Virus record (IMG/VR): IMGVR_UViG_3300035180_001890
Span: 1-25,610 of that record
Reading direction: 5' to 3' (one strand)
Origin: a virus
Length of the DNA: 25,610 nucleotides
Part shown: piece by piece, positions 7,573 through 15,335 of the stretch
How positions within the stretch are numbered: the stretch's first letter is position 1
Layout: each line of letters starts with the position of its first letter
Made by a program: the position numbers and the translations under genes
Notes under the pieces: model-generated
The model's database searches: none
What the model was told of the DNA's origin: nothing
Seen by the model: the letters and a program-made list of their open reading frames with translations, nothing else

Positions 7573-8718
7573 CTACTGACGCCATTCCAAAATATCTTTA
7601 TTATCCGTTCCAGTAGAAATATAACTAACGGGACATTTTGTTGCAAATTCAACTTCACTAATAAAAGGTGTTAATTCTGTAACACTTTTAGGATCATCCC
7701 AGCCTAAAACATCCATATAGTTTGGCTTAGCTTTAAAGAAATCATCAGAGCAAGTGGGATTTTTATCATACGACATACATAGTGGAACAGTGTCCATTCC
7801 ATTTAGAATATCAAATTTTGTAATAATTAGATTAGTAATTCCACTAACTTGGCAAGCATAATTTAATGCTGGTAAATCTAACCAACCAACTCTTCTTGGA
7901 CGACCAGTAGTTGCACCATACTCATTGCCCATTTTTCGTAATGATTCTGCCTCTTCACCCTTTAATTCGGTTGGAAATGGCCCTTCTCCAACCTTAGTTG
8001 TGTAGCATTTAGCTACACCATAAACTTTAGATGGTGGTGCAAAATGAAACCCACTAGAATAAATGCCACCAATAGTACAATCACTGCAACTGACATATGG
8101 ATAAATTCCATGATTGATATCTAATAAGACGCCCTGGGCACCTTCAAATAATAGGTCAGCATTTTTCATTTCAGATTGAATCTCCAACACTCCTTTGAAA
8201 TGAACACCAAGTTCTTTTAATTTATCAAAAGCAAGTTTGCTCCAATTATCAACAGCATTATCAAGCTGATGTCCGTTAAGGAAATCTCTAATTCGAATGC
8301 CCTTTCTTTCGATTTTTGATTTATAAGCAGGGCCAATGCCTCGATTAGTAGAGCCTATATGACCATTAAGTTTCTTATCCTCATCTTTGTGCTGTTCAAG
8401 AACAACAAAAGCATCAGGGTCAACATATACTCTGCTTGGCAAAGAGGGATCTATTGCGAAAAGCTTATTAATTTCTAAATGCAGCTGAGGTAAATCTATC
8501 ACCATACCAGAGCCTAAGAAGGCTTTAGGCTTAGGGGAACGCCAATCAAATGATGGCATTAAATTATGAACATATTTAACACCATCTCGATAAATAGTAT
8601 GACCAGCATTAGCACCTCCATTAAAGCGAATAATCCAGTCATAATCTTTGGACAAGTGGTGCGTAATATGTCCTTTACCTTCATCACCCCAGGCCGAGCC
8701 AAGAATTGCGATATTCAT
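7573..8718 (-). CDS. purA: adenylosuccinate synthetase (PurA-type)
   Basis: It catalyses GTP-dependent joining of Asp to IMP to give adenylosuccinate, the first step from IMP to AMP. Motifs in order: AWGDEGKGH (Asp12 equivalent to the catalytic Asp13 of E. coli), NGGANAGHTI (His40), GSTNRGIGPAYKSK, LLFEGAQGVLLDINHGIYPY, YTTKVGEGPFPTEL, GATTGRPRRVGWLDLPALNY and the guanine-binding TKFDILNGMD. At 381 residues it is shorter than bacterial enzymes (about 430), as phage versions often are. The usual SSNTT is SCSDCT here. The start at 8718 is chosen because TCGGAGATTATT precedes it; an ATG 11 codons upstream has no such site. The retained Asp argues for PurA, not PurZ of 2-aminoadenine phages. Confidence 0.94.
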   Translation of the reverse strand: MNIAILGSAWGDEGKGHITHHLSKDYDWIIRFNGGANAGHTIYRDGVKYVHNLMPSFDWRSPKPKAFLGSGMVIDLPQLHLEINKLFAIDPSLPSRVYVDPDAFVVLEQHKDEDKKLNGHIGSTNRGIGPAYKSKIERKGIRIRDFLNGHQLDNAVDNWSKLAFDKLKELGVHFKGVLEIQSEMKNADLLFEGAQGVLLDINHGIYPYVSCSDCTIGGIYSSGFHFAPPSKVYGVAKCYTTKVGEGPFPTELKGEEAESLRKMGNEYGATTGRPRRVGWLDLPALNYACQVSGITNLIITKFDILNGMDTVPLCMSYDKNPTCSDDFFKAKPNYMDVLGWDDPKSVTELTPFISEVEFATKCPVSYISTGTDNKDILEWRQ

Positions 8719-8775
8719 AATAATCTCCGATAAATCTATCAAATAAAACACATCGTCTATATGGAGACGAAGGTA

Positions 8776-9369
8776 ATGTTTTATTTGTATTTAATTTTGA
8801 ACACTGTTAATAGTAAGATGTATGTTGGAATTACTAACAACCCAAATAAAAGGTGGGCCCGTCATAAGTCAGATGCCAAATCAAATAGAAAACAAGCTAT
8901 CCACTGTGCTATCTATAAATACGGTGAGGAAAAGTTTCTCTTCAAAATAGCCGAACAACTATCCACTTGGGAAGAGGCGAATCAAAAAGAAATGGAATGG
9001 ATTAAATTTCTTAAAGAGAATTACTATCAATTATACAATGAAACTGAAGGCGGGGATGGTGTGTACGGTACTAAATGGACTGACGAGCGTAAGCAAAAGA
9101 TGCGTGAACTAAATGCAGGTGAAGGAAACCCAATGTATGGCGTTCAGTTATTTGGTGAAGCTAATGGGAACTATGGTAAGAAAATGAAAACACACGTTAA
9201 AGAAAAATTATTATCCATCAGATCCAAAATTACAGAAGAGCAAGTTAAAGAAATGCGCTCTCTATATGCCACGGGCAATTATAAGCAAACTGATCTATGC
9301 AGAAAATATAATCTATCGGCCGCCCAAGTGTGTCGTATATTACGAGGTACTAGGTGGCAAACTAGCTAA
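8776..9369 (+). CDS. free-standing GIY-YIG homing endonuclease
   Basis: The 197-residue product starts MFYLYLILNTVNSKMYVGITN, where YLY and YVG are the GIY and YIG elements. The catalytic Arg is in NKRWARHK, and the downstream Glu region is EEANQKEMEWIK. A NUMOD3-like motif (GEANGNYGKKM) and a C-terminal HTH DNA-binding region (QTDLCRKYNLSAAQVCRILRG) follow. The ATG at 8776 is preferred over one five codons upstream because GGAG at 8763-8766 lies about 9 nt before it. It lies on the plus strand between adenylosuccinate synthetase and a Cys-rich mini-gene, overlapping the latter by 30 nt: a typical intergenic homing endonuclease. Confidence 0.92.
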   Translation: MFYLYLILNTVNSKMYVGITNNPNKRWARHKSDAKSNRKQAIHCAIYKYGEEKFLFKIAEQLSTWEEANQKEMEWIKFLKENYYQLYNETEGGDGVYGTKWTDERKQKMRELNAGEGNPMYGVQLFGEANGNYGKKMKTHVKEKLLSIRSKITEEQVKEMRSLYATGNYKQTDLCRKYNLSAAQVCRILRGTRWQTS

Positions 9370-9513
9370 TTTTTTGCAATCACAGCATTCGCTACATTTA
9401 CAAACATCACAATAATAAGCGCCGCTCATATCGTAACCTCTAAGGCCGCATCTTTCGCAATCACCATCACAATGATTTTTATTTATAGCTTTTGCTTTTT
9501 CTGACTGTGCCAT
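9340..9513 (-). CDS. Cys-rich mini-protein (57 aa), probable zinc binder
   Basis: The start at 9513 is set by GGAG at 9520-9523, six nt upstream; a longer reading frame from 9558 would begin inside a terminator hairpin. The product has nine cysteines (CDGDCERCG, then YYCDVCKCSECCDC), suggesting one or two zinc ribbons or knuckles. No family is recognised. Its last codons overlap the convergent GIY-YIG gene, whose arrival may have changed the C-terminus. Confidence 0.7.
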   Translation of the reverse strand: MAQSEKAKAINKNHCDGDCERCGLRGYDMSGAYYCDVCKCSECCDCKKLASLPPSTS

Positions 9514-9527
9514 GTTAAACTCCAACG

Positions 9528-9565
9528 AAAAAGCCCGCAGGGACCTTATATCAATCACTACGGGC
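9528..9565 (-). terminator. rho-independent terminator after rIIB
   Basis: On the minus strand GCCCGTAG pairs with CTGCGGGC (9558-9565 with 9533-9540; one G-U pair) and is followed by TTTTT (9532-9528). The stem is GC-rich in an AT-rich genome. It lies between the rIIB stop and the Cys-rich mini-gene. The 17-nt loop contains TGATATAAGGTCC, which resembles the promoter-like motif seen elsewhere. Confidence 0.75.
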
Positions 9566-9580
9566 CATAATTAAGAAAGA

Positions 9581-10507
9581 TTACCTATCTAGTTCATCCT
9601 TCCAAGGATACTCATCTTCCTCTTCCTCTTCCTCTTCTTCCTCATCATATTGACAGGATTCACACAAATAAGTGCCGTAATCTACGTCAATTCCACAATT
9701 TTCACATTCATTATAACGATCTGAATCAGAATTCTCTTCAACTTTGTAAGTTGGAGTATTGGTATTTCGTAGACGAAGATCAGATGAATGCTCACTGTCA
9801 ACGACACCCAAGACCTTATATTTGCAAACTCTCATTTTAGATTGATTATAATCTACAGGAATAGAAACCACATCGCTCGGACTAACTTCTACTTCTAACA
9901 TAACATCAGTGGCAGGGTTGCTGCTTGCAAATTGCGTGTGAGCGTAATTCCAATTTGCTACATGTAAACCATGGCTACACGTTTGCATAGAGTCTTCATT
10001 GACTTGATTGCGAGGCATCTCAACTGTGGCGCCAACAGAATTATCAAACGTTCCACTATGAATATCTGTGAAATCTGAACGAACACGCTTATAAGCAATG
10101 AAATTGCCATCTTCGGTAATTGGATGATCATTCTTCTCTAAAAACTGGAATAATTCATTAACTGCACGATAAGATGGGTTCTTTTGTAAGTTTTCAGCAA
10201 ACCTAACTAATGGCTTATGAGGGAGCCCTTCGGCCTGGAATTGTAGAATTTTTCTACTCAATCCCTCATGAACTGGCAGTCCATTGATAATAATGTGTCC
10301 ATCTTGGATTACAAAATCACCTTTGCCATATTTTTGGATTCTTAAAGCTGTAGAAACCAAATCAGGAATATCATCATTTCTGCCCTCTCTCAGTGCTGCT
10401 AACAGCTTATTTGCTAGAGGATCAGTTCGTGGTACAATATGTGATTGATTATCAAAATTAACAGAAATATTATTATCTGTAATGGTATATGCAAGTTTTT
10501 TAGACAT
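9581..10507 (-). CDS. rIIB: rIIB-like protein with zinc-ribbon and acidic tail
   Basis: The 308-residue product matches phage rIIB in length (T4 rIIB is 312 residues) and in its signature region: NDHPITEDGNFIAYKRVRSD, then DIHSGTFDNSVGATVEMPRN and CSHGLHVANWNY (about residues 130-200). In T4, rIIA and rIIB act together at the membrane and are needed for growth in lambda lysogens that express RexAB. After the core there is a CxxC-x(9-10)-CxxC ribbon (CENCGIDVDYGTYLCESC) and a run of about ten Glu ending PWKDELDR, both of which look like additions. AATAAGGAATTAAA gives a good ribosome-binding site. It lies 9 nt after rIIA, in the same operon, and is followed by a terminator. Confidence 0.88.
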   Translation of the reverse strand: MSKKLAYTITDNNISVNFDNQSHIVPRTDPLANKLLAALREGRNDDIPDLVSTALRIQKYGKGDFVIQDGHIIINGLPVHEGLSRKILQFQAEGLPHKPLVRFAENLQKNPSYRAVNELFQFLEKNDHPITEDGNFIAYKRVRSDFTDIHSGTFDNSVGATVEMPRNQVNEDSMQTCSHGLHVANWNYAHTQFASSNPATDVMLEVEVSPSDVVSIPVDYNQSKMRVCKYKVLGVVDSEHSSDLRLRNTNTPTYKVEENSDSDRYNECENCGIDVDYGTYLCESCQYDEEEEEEEEEDEYPWKDELDR

Positions 10508-10516
10508 TTTAATTCC

Positions 10517-12598
10517 TTATTCTTTGTCAATTAAATTAACGTATTGAGCTATATATTTTGCAATATCGCCAACATAGTATGTTGAAACGTGTGCTAATAA
10601 TGGATATTTGTTTGTAAATTCATTATCAATTGATAACACATCTAACTCTGGATGAGTTTTGATAAATTGATCAATAGTCTCTTGAGTGATAGATCCGTGA
10701 AGGCTTTCATAAATACGAAGTAGCCAAAGTTTTTCATCAGAAATATCTTGAAATCTGGCGTGTAAACCTGCTTTTTTAATATAAACTGAATCTGAATTTT
10801 GAATTAGAGGTTTAACTTTAGGCAAACTATTAGCATACTTATCATCATAATGACGAGATGAATTCGCATAAGTTAATTCAACATAATCTATTTTTTGATT
10901 ATCAATCAAATTTTCCTGAATGAACTCTTCAATATTTTGAAAATCAGAAAATTCTTCATCAATCCTATCTTGTGGAGTATTGATATCTACTCCATAAAAA
11001 GAAATTTTTGGAAACTTATTATTAATTTCACGCATTAGATCTAATGAAAGTCTCTTTTTATTTTTAAGTGTTAGATAGCGATCATTATTATTCAAATCTT
11101 TTACAAGAAAACAAATAACTTTATCATTCAAATCTTCTTCCATAGAAGCTTGACTTGTTTGACGAAAACATATTGAACTACTATCAAACTTAAAAAGAAT
11201 TAAACGATTAGCATAAGAATTACCTGTGCGACCAGTTGCTTTTGTAATTGTAGATAAAAGTTTGGGAGCCATCTTATCAATATTAATTGATGTTTCCAAT
11301 TGAGCCACAGTAACTTTATCATTTGGACAAACAACAAATACATTTTTTAAATCTGGATTGTCTTCGAAAGCTTTCTTTATATGCCTTGGAGTAGGCTCTT
11401 TAATGGGCAAATCGTTAATATAAAGTTCAGATTTATCTTCAAAAGATAAGTATCCAGTATTTTGTCTGGATAATTTATTGTGGTCAGTGCCGTATTTACG
11501 CGAGTATTTACCTTTAGTAAACCAAAATGTGGGGCAGTTAGTACTCACATAAGTATCGTTTATTACAATACCATGCCAAGTTACAGGTCCTAAAAATTTC
11601 AATGAAACGAAAGCATTTTTAAGAGAGTGTCTGTAATATGTATTGGCTTCCCACAAATTAGAGTAAGAATTTACTTTGTCATGAATTTTCTTTTCAATAT
11701 CTTTTTGAATAGAAACCAATCTTTCACGAATAACTTTTTGAGTTTTTTCATCTAAATAAATCTGCTCTCTACTAGCAGATAGGCTTAACTCTCCTACATC
11801 AAAATGCATAACAAATCGACCATTAGCCGCATCAATTAGTTTAGAGTCAGCATATTTTCTAAGAACTTCAATATCTAATGGATATTCAATCCCATCGATA
11901 ATCATCTTAGCATCTCTGTTATAATCTGTGGCTAAAACAATAGACCACTTATCACCATCTAATACTGACTTGCTTTCTTTCCATTCGAGTTTGCCACCCT
12001 TAATGATTGGTCTAACCTTCCAATGACGACATGCCTGCTCAGTCCAAGTAGCAAATTCATTAAAGTTCTTTGCAAGAACTGGAATTTTAATTTCTGTACC
12101 ATTAGGTTCATCTGTTAAAGATTCCGAAGCTAATACTAATTTGCCAACTTTAGTTGAATCGATGGCGCAATTATAGATATACTGTGTTCCATTATAATTA
12201 GTAATGATGGAAAAAGAGTCGCTGTAAGAGAATGGCGTCTTAGCACCCAAGCCAAATCCGCCAGTTTGAATGTTGTCATTTCTTTTAGTACTGGCAGTAT
12301 ATTTGATAAAAATATTAGACATTCTGTCTGGACTAATGCCCGGCCCAAAATCTCTAACTTTATAATACGGCTCCAAGGCCGAAGGTAAATGAATATGAAT
12401 TGGTATTTCTGGAGTGCCAACTTCACGATGCGCATCTCTTGCATTACAAGAAATTTCTCTACAAATTGCCAAGATTGGATTAGAATACATCTTGTTGCGC
12501 AAGATGTCGAAAATCATCCCCTGATCTTGGATCGAAAAGAATTGCTCTTCCAATTCTCCAGACGACTCATAATAAGGCCTTGTCTCGTTCAGTTTCAT
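10517..12598 (-). CDS. rIIA: rIIA-like GHKL-ATPase protein
   Basis: The N-terminal half holds a GHKL (HSP90/histidine-kinase/MutL) ATP-binding fold: AICREISCNARDAHREV with the N-box Asn, VRDFGPGISPDRM (G1 box) and TGGFGLGAKTPFSY (G2 box), within the first about 150 residues. This and the partner rIIB next door identify rIIA. The chosen start at 12598 (693 residues) has AAGGAT about 10 nt upstream; an ATG at 12649 lacks a ribosome-binding site. A strong sigma70-like promoter (12645-12672) gives a leader of about 40 nt, so early transcription by host RNA polymerase is likely. In T4 the pair affects membrane integrity and lysis inhibition; the role here is inferred. Confidence 0.9.
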   Translation of the reverse strand: MKLNETRPYYESSGELEEQFFSIQDQGMIFDILRNKMYSNPILAICREISCNARDAHREVGTPEIPIHIHLPSALEPYYKVRDFGPGISPDRMSNIFIKYTASTKRNDNIQTGGFGLGAKTPFSYSDSFSIITNYNGTQYIYNCAIDSTKVGKLVLASESLTDEPNGTEIKIPVLAKNFNEFATWTEQACRHWKVRPIIKGGKLEWKESKSVLDGDKWSIVLATDYNRDAKMIIDGIEYPLDIEVLRKYADSKLIDAANGRFVMHFDVGELSLSASREQIYLDEKTQKVIRERLVSIQKDIEKKIHDKVNSYSNLWEANTYYRHSLKNAFVSLKFLGPVTWHGIVINDTYVSTNCPTFWFTKGKYSRKYGTDHNKLSRQNTGYLSFEDKSELYINDLPIKEPTPRHIKKAFEDNPDLKNVFVVCPNDKVTVAQLETSINIDKMAPKLLSTITKATGRTGNSYANRLILFKFDSSSICFRQTSQASMEEDLNDKVICFLVKDLNNNDRYLTLKNKKRLSLDLMREINNKFPKISFYGVDINTPQDRIDEEFSDFQNIEEFIQENLIDNQKIDYVELTYANSSRHYDDKYANSLPKVKPLIQNSDSVYIKKAGLHARFQDISDEKLWLLRIYESLHGSITQETIDQFIKTHPELDVLSIDNEFTNKYPLLAHVSTYYVGDIAKYIAQYVNLIDKE

Positions 12599-12644
12599 AT
12601 TGAAAATATCCTTTTGATGGCGGGCGCTTCTATGCCCACTTCTC

Positions 12645-12672
12645 ATCATAATTTTTTATAATTGAACGTCAA
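12645..12672 (-). promoter_or_regulatory. sigma70-like promoter of the rII operon
   Basis: Minus strand: TTGACG (-35, 12667-12672), 16-nt spacer, TATGAT (-10, 12645-12650). Both boxes match 5 of 6 consensus bases. The predicted transcript starts about 40 nt before the rIIA ATG. Confidence 0.7.
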
Positions 12673-12685
12673 GCCCGCACGTTAT

Positions 12686-12961
12686 TTATAAAAATGGAAG
12701 AAGATTGCTTTCTTTTAAATGATGCATTCCATGTTGCTCTATTTGAACAATTAATGCATTATGTATAGTATCATCAAATAATTCAGCTATTCCATCATTG
12801 TTAGAAGTGATTTTGAAAGAATGAATTTCCTCATTGCATATTAAGCAAGTTTGATGACAATAATAATTGTTATCATAACTTATTGAATACCAAGCCAATT
12901 CGGAGTCATGTTTATTGCGTTTGGCTAAATTGACTAACAAATTCCAACACTCACTATTCAT
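12686..12961 (-). CDS. hypothetical protein with CxxC and His cluster (91 aa)
   Basis: No family is recognised. The product has HQTCLICNEE (about residues 36-45) and a late HGMHHLKES cluster, which together could bind zinc. Its start overlaps the stop of the DUF3307-like gene by 4 nt, so the two are coupled. Just downstream lies the rII promoter. Confidence 0.7.
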   Translation of the reverse strand: MNSECWNLLVNLAKRNKHDSELAWYSISYDNNYYCHQTCLICNEEIHSFKITSNNDGIAELFDDTIHNALIVQIEQHGMHHLKESNLLPFL

Positions 12962-13458
12962 TTATGTCTCATAGCCATTAACACAAGGGGAATTAAAAAA
13001 ACTAAATGTATGATTTGATCAATGGCAATCATTAGAATCTTACCCATTGTAGTTTGAACCCATTCAGCAAAACCGCGCTTGGCATCTGGTGGAAGAACTT
13101 TTACGGCAACAGATCCATCAACACGAGTATAAGTTTCTTTGAACGGTTCAATCATTTCAGTTGGCTTGCGAATATATTTCGCCCAGAGAAAAACCGTAAT
13201 GTATGTGTCATCACAGAAGTGAGACCAAAACAAAACATTTAATCCAATTAACCATTCCCACCAAGTAAAACCTAATAGGAACATAACTGGCACAAATCCT
13301 AAAGTGTAGATAAAACAATGCTTAGCTCTTACTCTAGGATTATTGTGTTTTACCATAGCCTCTGCATGACTTTGAAAAATCCAATCTACAAAGAAATGTA
13401 TAAAAGCAAAGACTGAAAATAAACCTCCACCCAATGCTATTTCATTTACTAAATTCAT
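12958..13458 (-). CDS. DUF3307-like integral membrane protein
   Basis: The 166-residue product has about four hydrophobic segments (about residues 8-29, 48-65, 67-83 and 143-163). It also has FIHFFVDWIFQSH near the N-terminus, RAKHCFIYTLGF, and DQIIHLVFLIPL at the end. The His/Asp positions within membrane helices resemble DUF3307 proteins (HFxxDFxxQ, HxxxYT, DQxxH). Function of that family is unknown. GGAG about 8 nt before the ATG supports the start. It lies between a 23-residue membrane peptide and a zinc-binding-like protein, all in one direction. Confidence 0.7.
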   Translation of the reverse strand: MNLVNEIALGGGLFSVFAFIHFFVDWIFQSHAEAMVKHNNPRVRAKHCFIYTLGFVPVMFLLGFTWWEWLIGLNVLFWSHFCDDTYITVFLWAKYIRKPTEMIEPFKETYTRVDGSVAVKVLPPDAKRGFAEWVQTTMGKILMIAIDQIIHLVFLIPLVLMAMRHK

Positions 13459-13475
13459 CTTACATTCTCCAAAGC

Positions 13476-13547
13476 TTATTGGGATAAGTTGTAATAAAGT
13501 CCAATTGATAAAAATATTGCTAATGAAATTAATCCTATAGTATTCAT
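13476..13547 (-). CDS. tiny single-pass membrane peptide (23 aa)
   Basis: A 23-codon frame, MNTIGLISLAIFLSIGLYYNLSQ in two parts: MNTIGLISLAIF and LSIGLYYNLSQ. It is almost wholly hydrophobic up to the last six residues. ATAAGGT lies 5-6 nt before the ATG. It fills the gap between the VWA metallopeptidase and the DUF3307-like gene without overlap and is transcribed with them. A membrane role near the DUF3307-like protein is inferred from context only. Confidence 0.5.
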   Translation of the reverse strand: MNTIGLISLAIFLSIGLYYNLSQ

Positions 13548-13562
13548 TTGGACCTTATATAT
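13548..13562 (-). promoter_or_regulatory. TGATATATAAG promoter-like motif
   Basis: The minus strand reads TTGATATATAAGGTCC directly before the 23-residue peptide. The same core stands upstream of the VWA gene (GGATATATAAGTG) and of the tRNA block (TGATATATACG). Confidence 0.35.
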
Positions 13563-15292
13563 CAACTATTTCGCAAATCAAATGCTCTACCGAAAGGTGG
13601 ATTGAAAAGACTTCCGCTGGTAATTAACCAGATAACATCTTTTCCTGGATGTTTCATTTGAGCAATATCACTATCAAGAAGATAACCATCTGTGATAACA
13701 ATTAAGAAATCACACTCTCCAATATTTTGCTCATATTCATCAAAAAATTCAGCATACTTAGTTCCACCACGACCAACAATCTTTACTTTGGAAAGTTGTT
13801 CAAAGTCAGCCTTTTTGATCTTAGTAGCTTGATCCCAATAGATAGTTGCATCTGCTGGAACTACAGTACCCTCTGAACGCTCATCAAGTGATGCAAGTTG
13901 AGATAATCCGAAAGCCATATCATCTTTACTCATGGATCCGCTTGTATCAAGCAAGCATCCAAAGTGAGCATAATAGTTTTTTCTTTTAGGAACTAGAAGT
14001 CCAGTAAACATTGGGCGAGTTCTAAATCTCGTCCAATCATTGCGCCCATTACCTGCTCTAGCCTTTAATAGTCTAGTGCGAATAATGTCTTGCCAAGAAA
14101 CCTTAGGAGCAGTAAGTTTTCCAAGTTCATCCTCTAATGCAGCTGGAACGTGACCTGCCATTTTTCTAGCAGCCTCCATAGCATCAGAAATTCTTTTAGC
14201 TAGCTTCTCTTCAGACTCTTCAGTGTCCATGTGATCGTCTAGAGTTCCGCCAAATCCGAAGATATCAATCCCTCCTCCACAACCATCACAACACTCTCCT
14301 TCACCATCACCCTGACCTTGGCCGTCTCCTTGACCATCTTGGTCATGTGGTTGTCCACAATTGCAAGGTTGTCCATCACCATGATCATGTTGATCCTGAC
14401 CATCACCTTGACCCTGTTGATCTTGTTGGTCTTGTTGGTCCTGACCTTGGCCTTGCTGCTTCTCTTTGCCTTTGTCTTTAGACTTATCTTTTTCCTTATC
14501 TTTACCTTGTTGCTTGTCTTTGCCCTTATCATTATTTGGCTTTTTGTACATACCAACACTGCCACATTTTGGACATTTTGGCAACAAGTTGTAAAGAAAA
14601 TCGTAAATCTTTTCTGGACGTTTCATTTCATCATCCAAATCAGGATCTGCATAGAAAAACTTCTGAACTTTTTCGCGTCTCTCTAATTCCTTTAACTCTT
14701 TAGGAGTAAGCTCTCGATCTTCATCTGGAGCTGGTAAAGTAACTGAAGGATCTCCTTGATCTGCATCTGATGCACTTAATCCTTCAAACCCTTTGATTGG
14801 TTTGAATGGATCTTTTAGTAGCTCAGCGTATTGGGCAAGAGTCATGTACTTACCCAAGTGCTTACTGAATTGTTCTTTAGGATCCATCTTTCTGGCTTTG
14901 AAGTCATCCATACAAGTGCCATTAACAATGAAGTCAACGGCAATGTTCCAAAGTTTAGGAAGTCTAGATCCTCTTCGTTGTGGATGCATATAGATAGCAT
15001 GCCAAGCTTCATGACCACAAATAATACGCAAACCAATTCTAGATTGTTTGAGAACAAATTTAGGGTTCCAATAATATCTGCGACCATCAGTTGCGGCAGT
15101 AGGCATATTCATAGTACAAATGTGTTCTACCGGATACATTAATCCAAATATAAGTGGATCACCACCCATACCAGTTCCAATGTGTTCATTATCATATCTA
15201 GTTCCTAATTCTAGAAACACTTGTGATAATTTCTCTTCAGCTTGATGAACTAACTTATCATCAATTTTACCAATAATTCTAGTGAATTTCAT
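13562..15292 (-). CDS. VWA-like metallopeptidase-fold protein (DUF2201 family), MoxR partner
   Basis: The 576-residue protein has an N-terminal metallopeptidase-like domain with zinc motif GHEAWHAIYMH (HEAWH at 94-98). A CPKCG knuckle lies near residue 240, followed by a long Lys/Gln/Asp/Gly low-complexity linker with a Cys cluster (PCNCG, ECCDGCGGG; roughly residues 250-345). A C-terminal VWA-like domain carries the MIDAS motif DTSGSMS (449-455) and IVITDG. This order is that of the DUF2201 family, typically encoded beside a MoxR ATPase, as here with the ATPase 43 nt upstream. The pair probably forms a remodeling complex in which the ATPase acts on a VWA-bound target. TTGGAG precedes the ATG. 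The protein or nucleic acid target is unknown. Confidence 0.88.
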   Translation of the reverse strand: MKFTRIIGKIDDKLVHQAEEKLSQVFLELGTRYDNEHIGTGMGGDPLIFGLMYPVEHICTMNMPTAATDGRRYYWNPKFVLKQSRIGLRIICGHEAWHAIYMHPQRRGSRLPKLWNIAVDFIVNGTCMDDFKARKMDPKEQFSKHLGKYMTLAQYAELLKDPFKPIKGFEGLSASDADQGDPSVTLPAPDEDRELTPKELKELERREKVQKFFYADPDLDDEMKRPEKIYDFLYNLLPKCPKCGSVGMYKKPNNDKGKDKQQGKDKEKDKSKDKGKEKQQGQGQDQQDQQDQQGQGDGQDQHDHGDGQPCNCGQPHDQDGQGDGQGQGDGEGECCDGCGGGIDIFGFGGTLDDHMDTEESEEKLAKRISDAMEAARKMAGHVPAALEDELGKLTAPKVSWQDIIRTRLLKARAGNGRNDWTRFRTRPMFTGLLVPKRKNYYAHFGCLLDTSGSMSKDDMAFGLSQLASLDERSEGTVVPADATIYWDQATKIKKADFEQLSKVKIVGRGGTKYAEFFDEYEQNIGECDFLIVITDGYLLDSDIAQMKHPGKDVIWLITSGSLFNPPFGRAFDLRNS

Positions 15293-15302
15293 TATGACTC
15301 CA

Positions 15303-15320
15303 ATACACTTATATATCCTA
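15303..15320 (-). promoter_or_regulatory. GATATATAAG promoter-like motif before the VWA gene
   Basis: Minus strand: CCTGATAGGATATATAAGTG, about 20 nt before the VWA gene's ATG and its TTGGAG site. A -10-type element here would let the VWA gene be expressed separately from the ATPase upstream. Confidence 0.4.
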
Positions 15321-15335
15321 TCAGGACTAGGTATT

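Noticed and set aside
7573-8718. Adenylosuccinate synthetase read as PurZ, implying a 2-aminoadenine (Z) genome
   Set aside because: The catalytic Asp of GDEGKG is retained; PurZ proteins lack it. No DatZ- or DpoZ-like gene is in the window.
12136-12661. Additional open frames overlapping the start of rIIA on both strands
   Set aside because: rIIA has clear GHKL motifs in its own frame, and the others have no recognisable product or start signal.
13562-15292. Long plus-strand and alternate-frame open frames opposite the VWA gene's repeat region
   Set aside because: They are caused by the low-complexity DNA repeats; they lack ribosome-binding sites and consist of repetitive Leu/Thr or Lys/Val.
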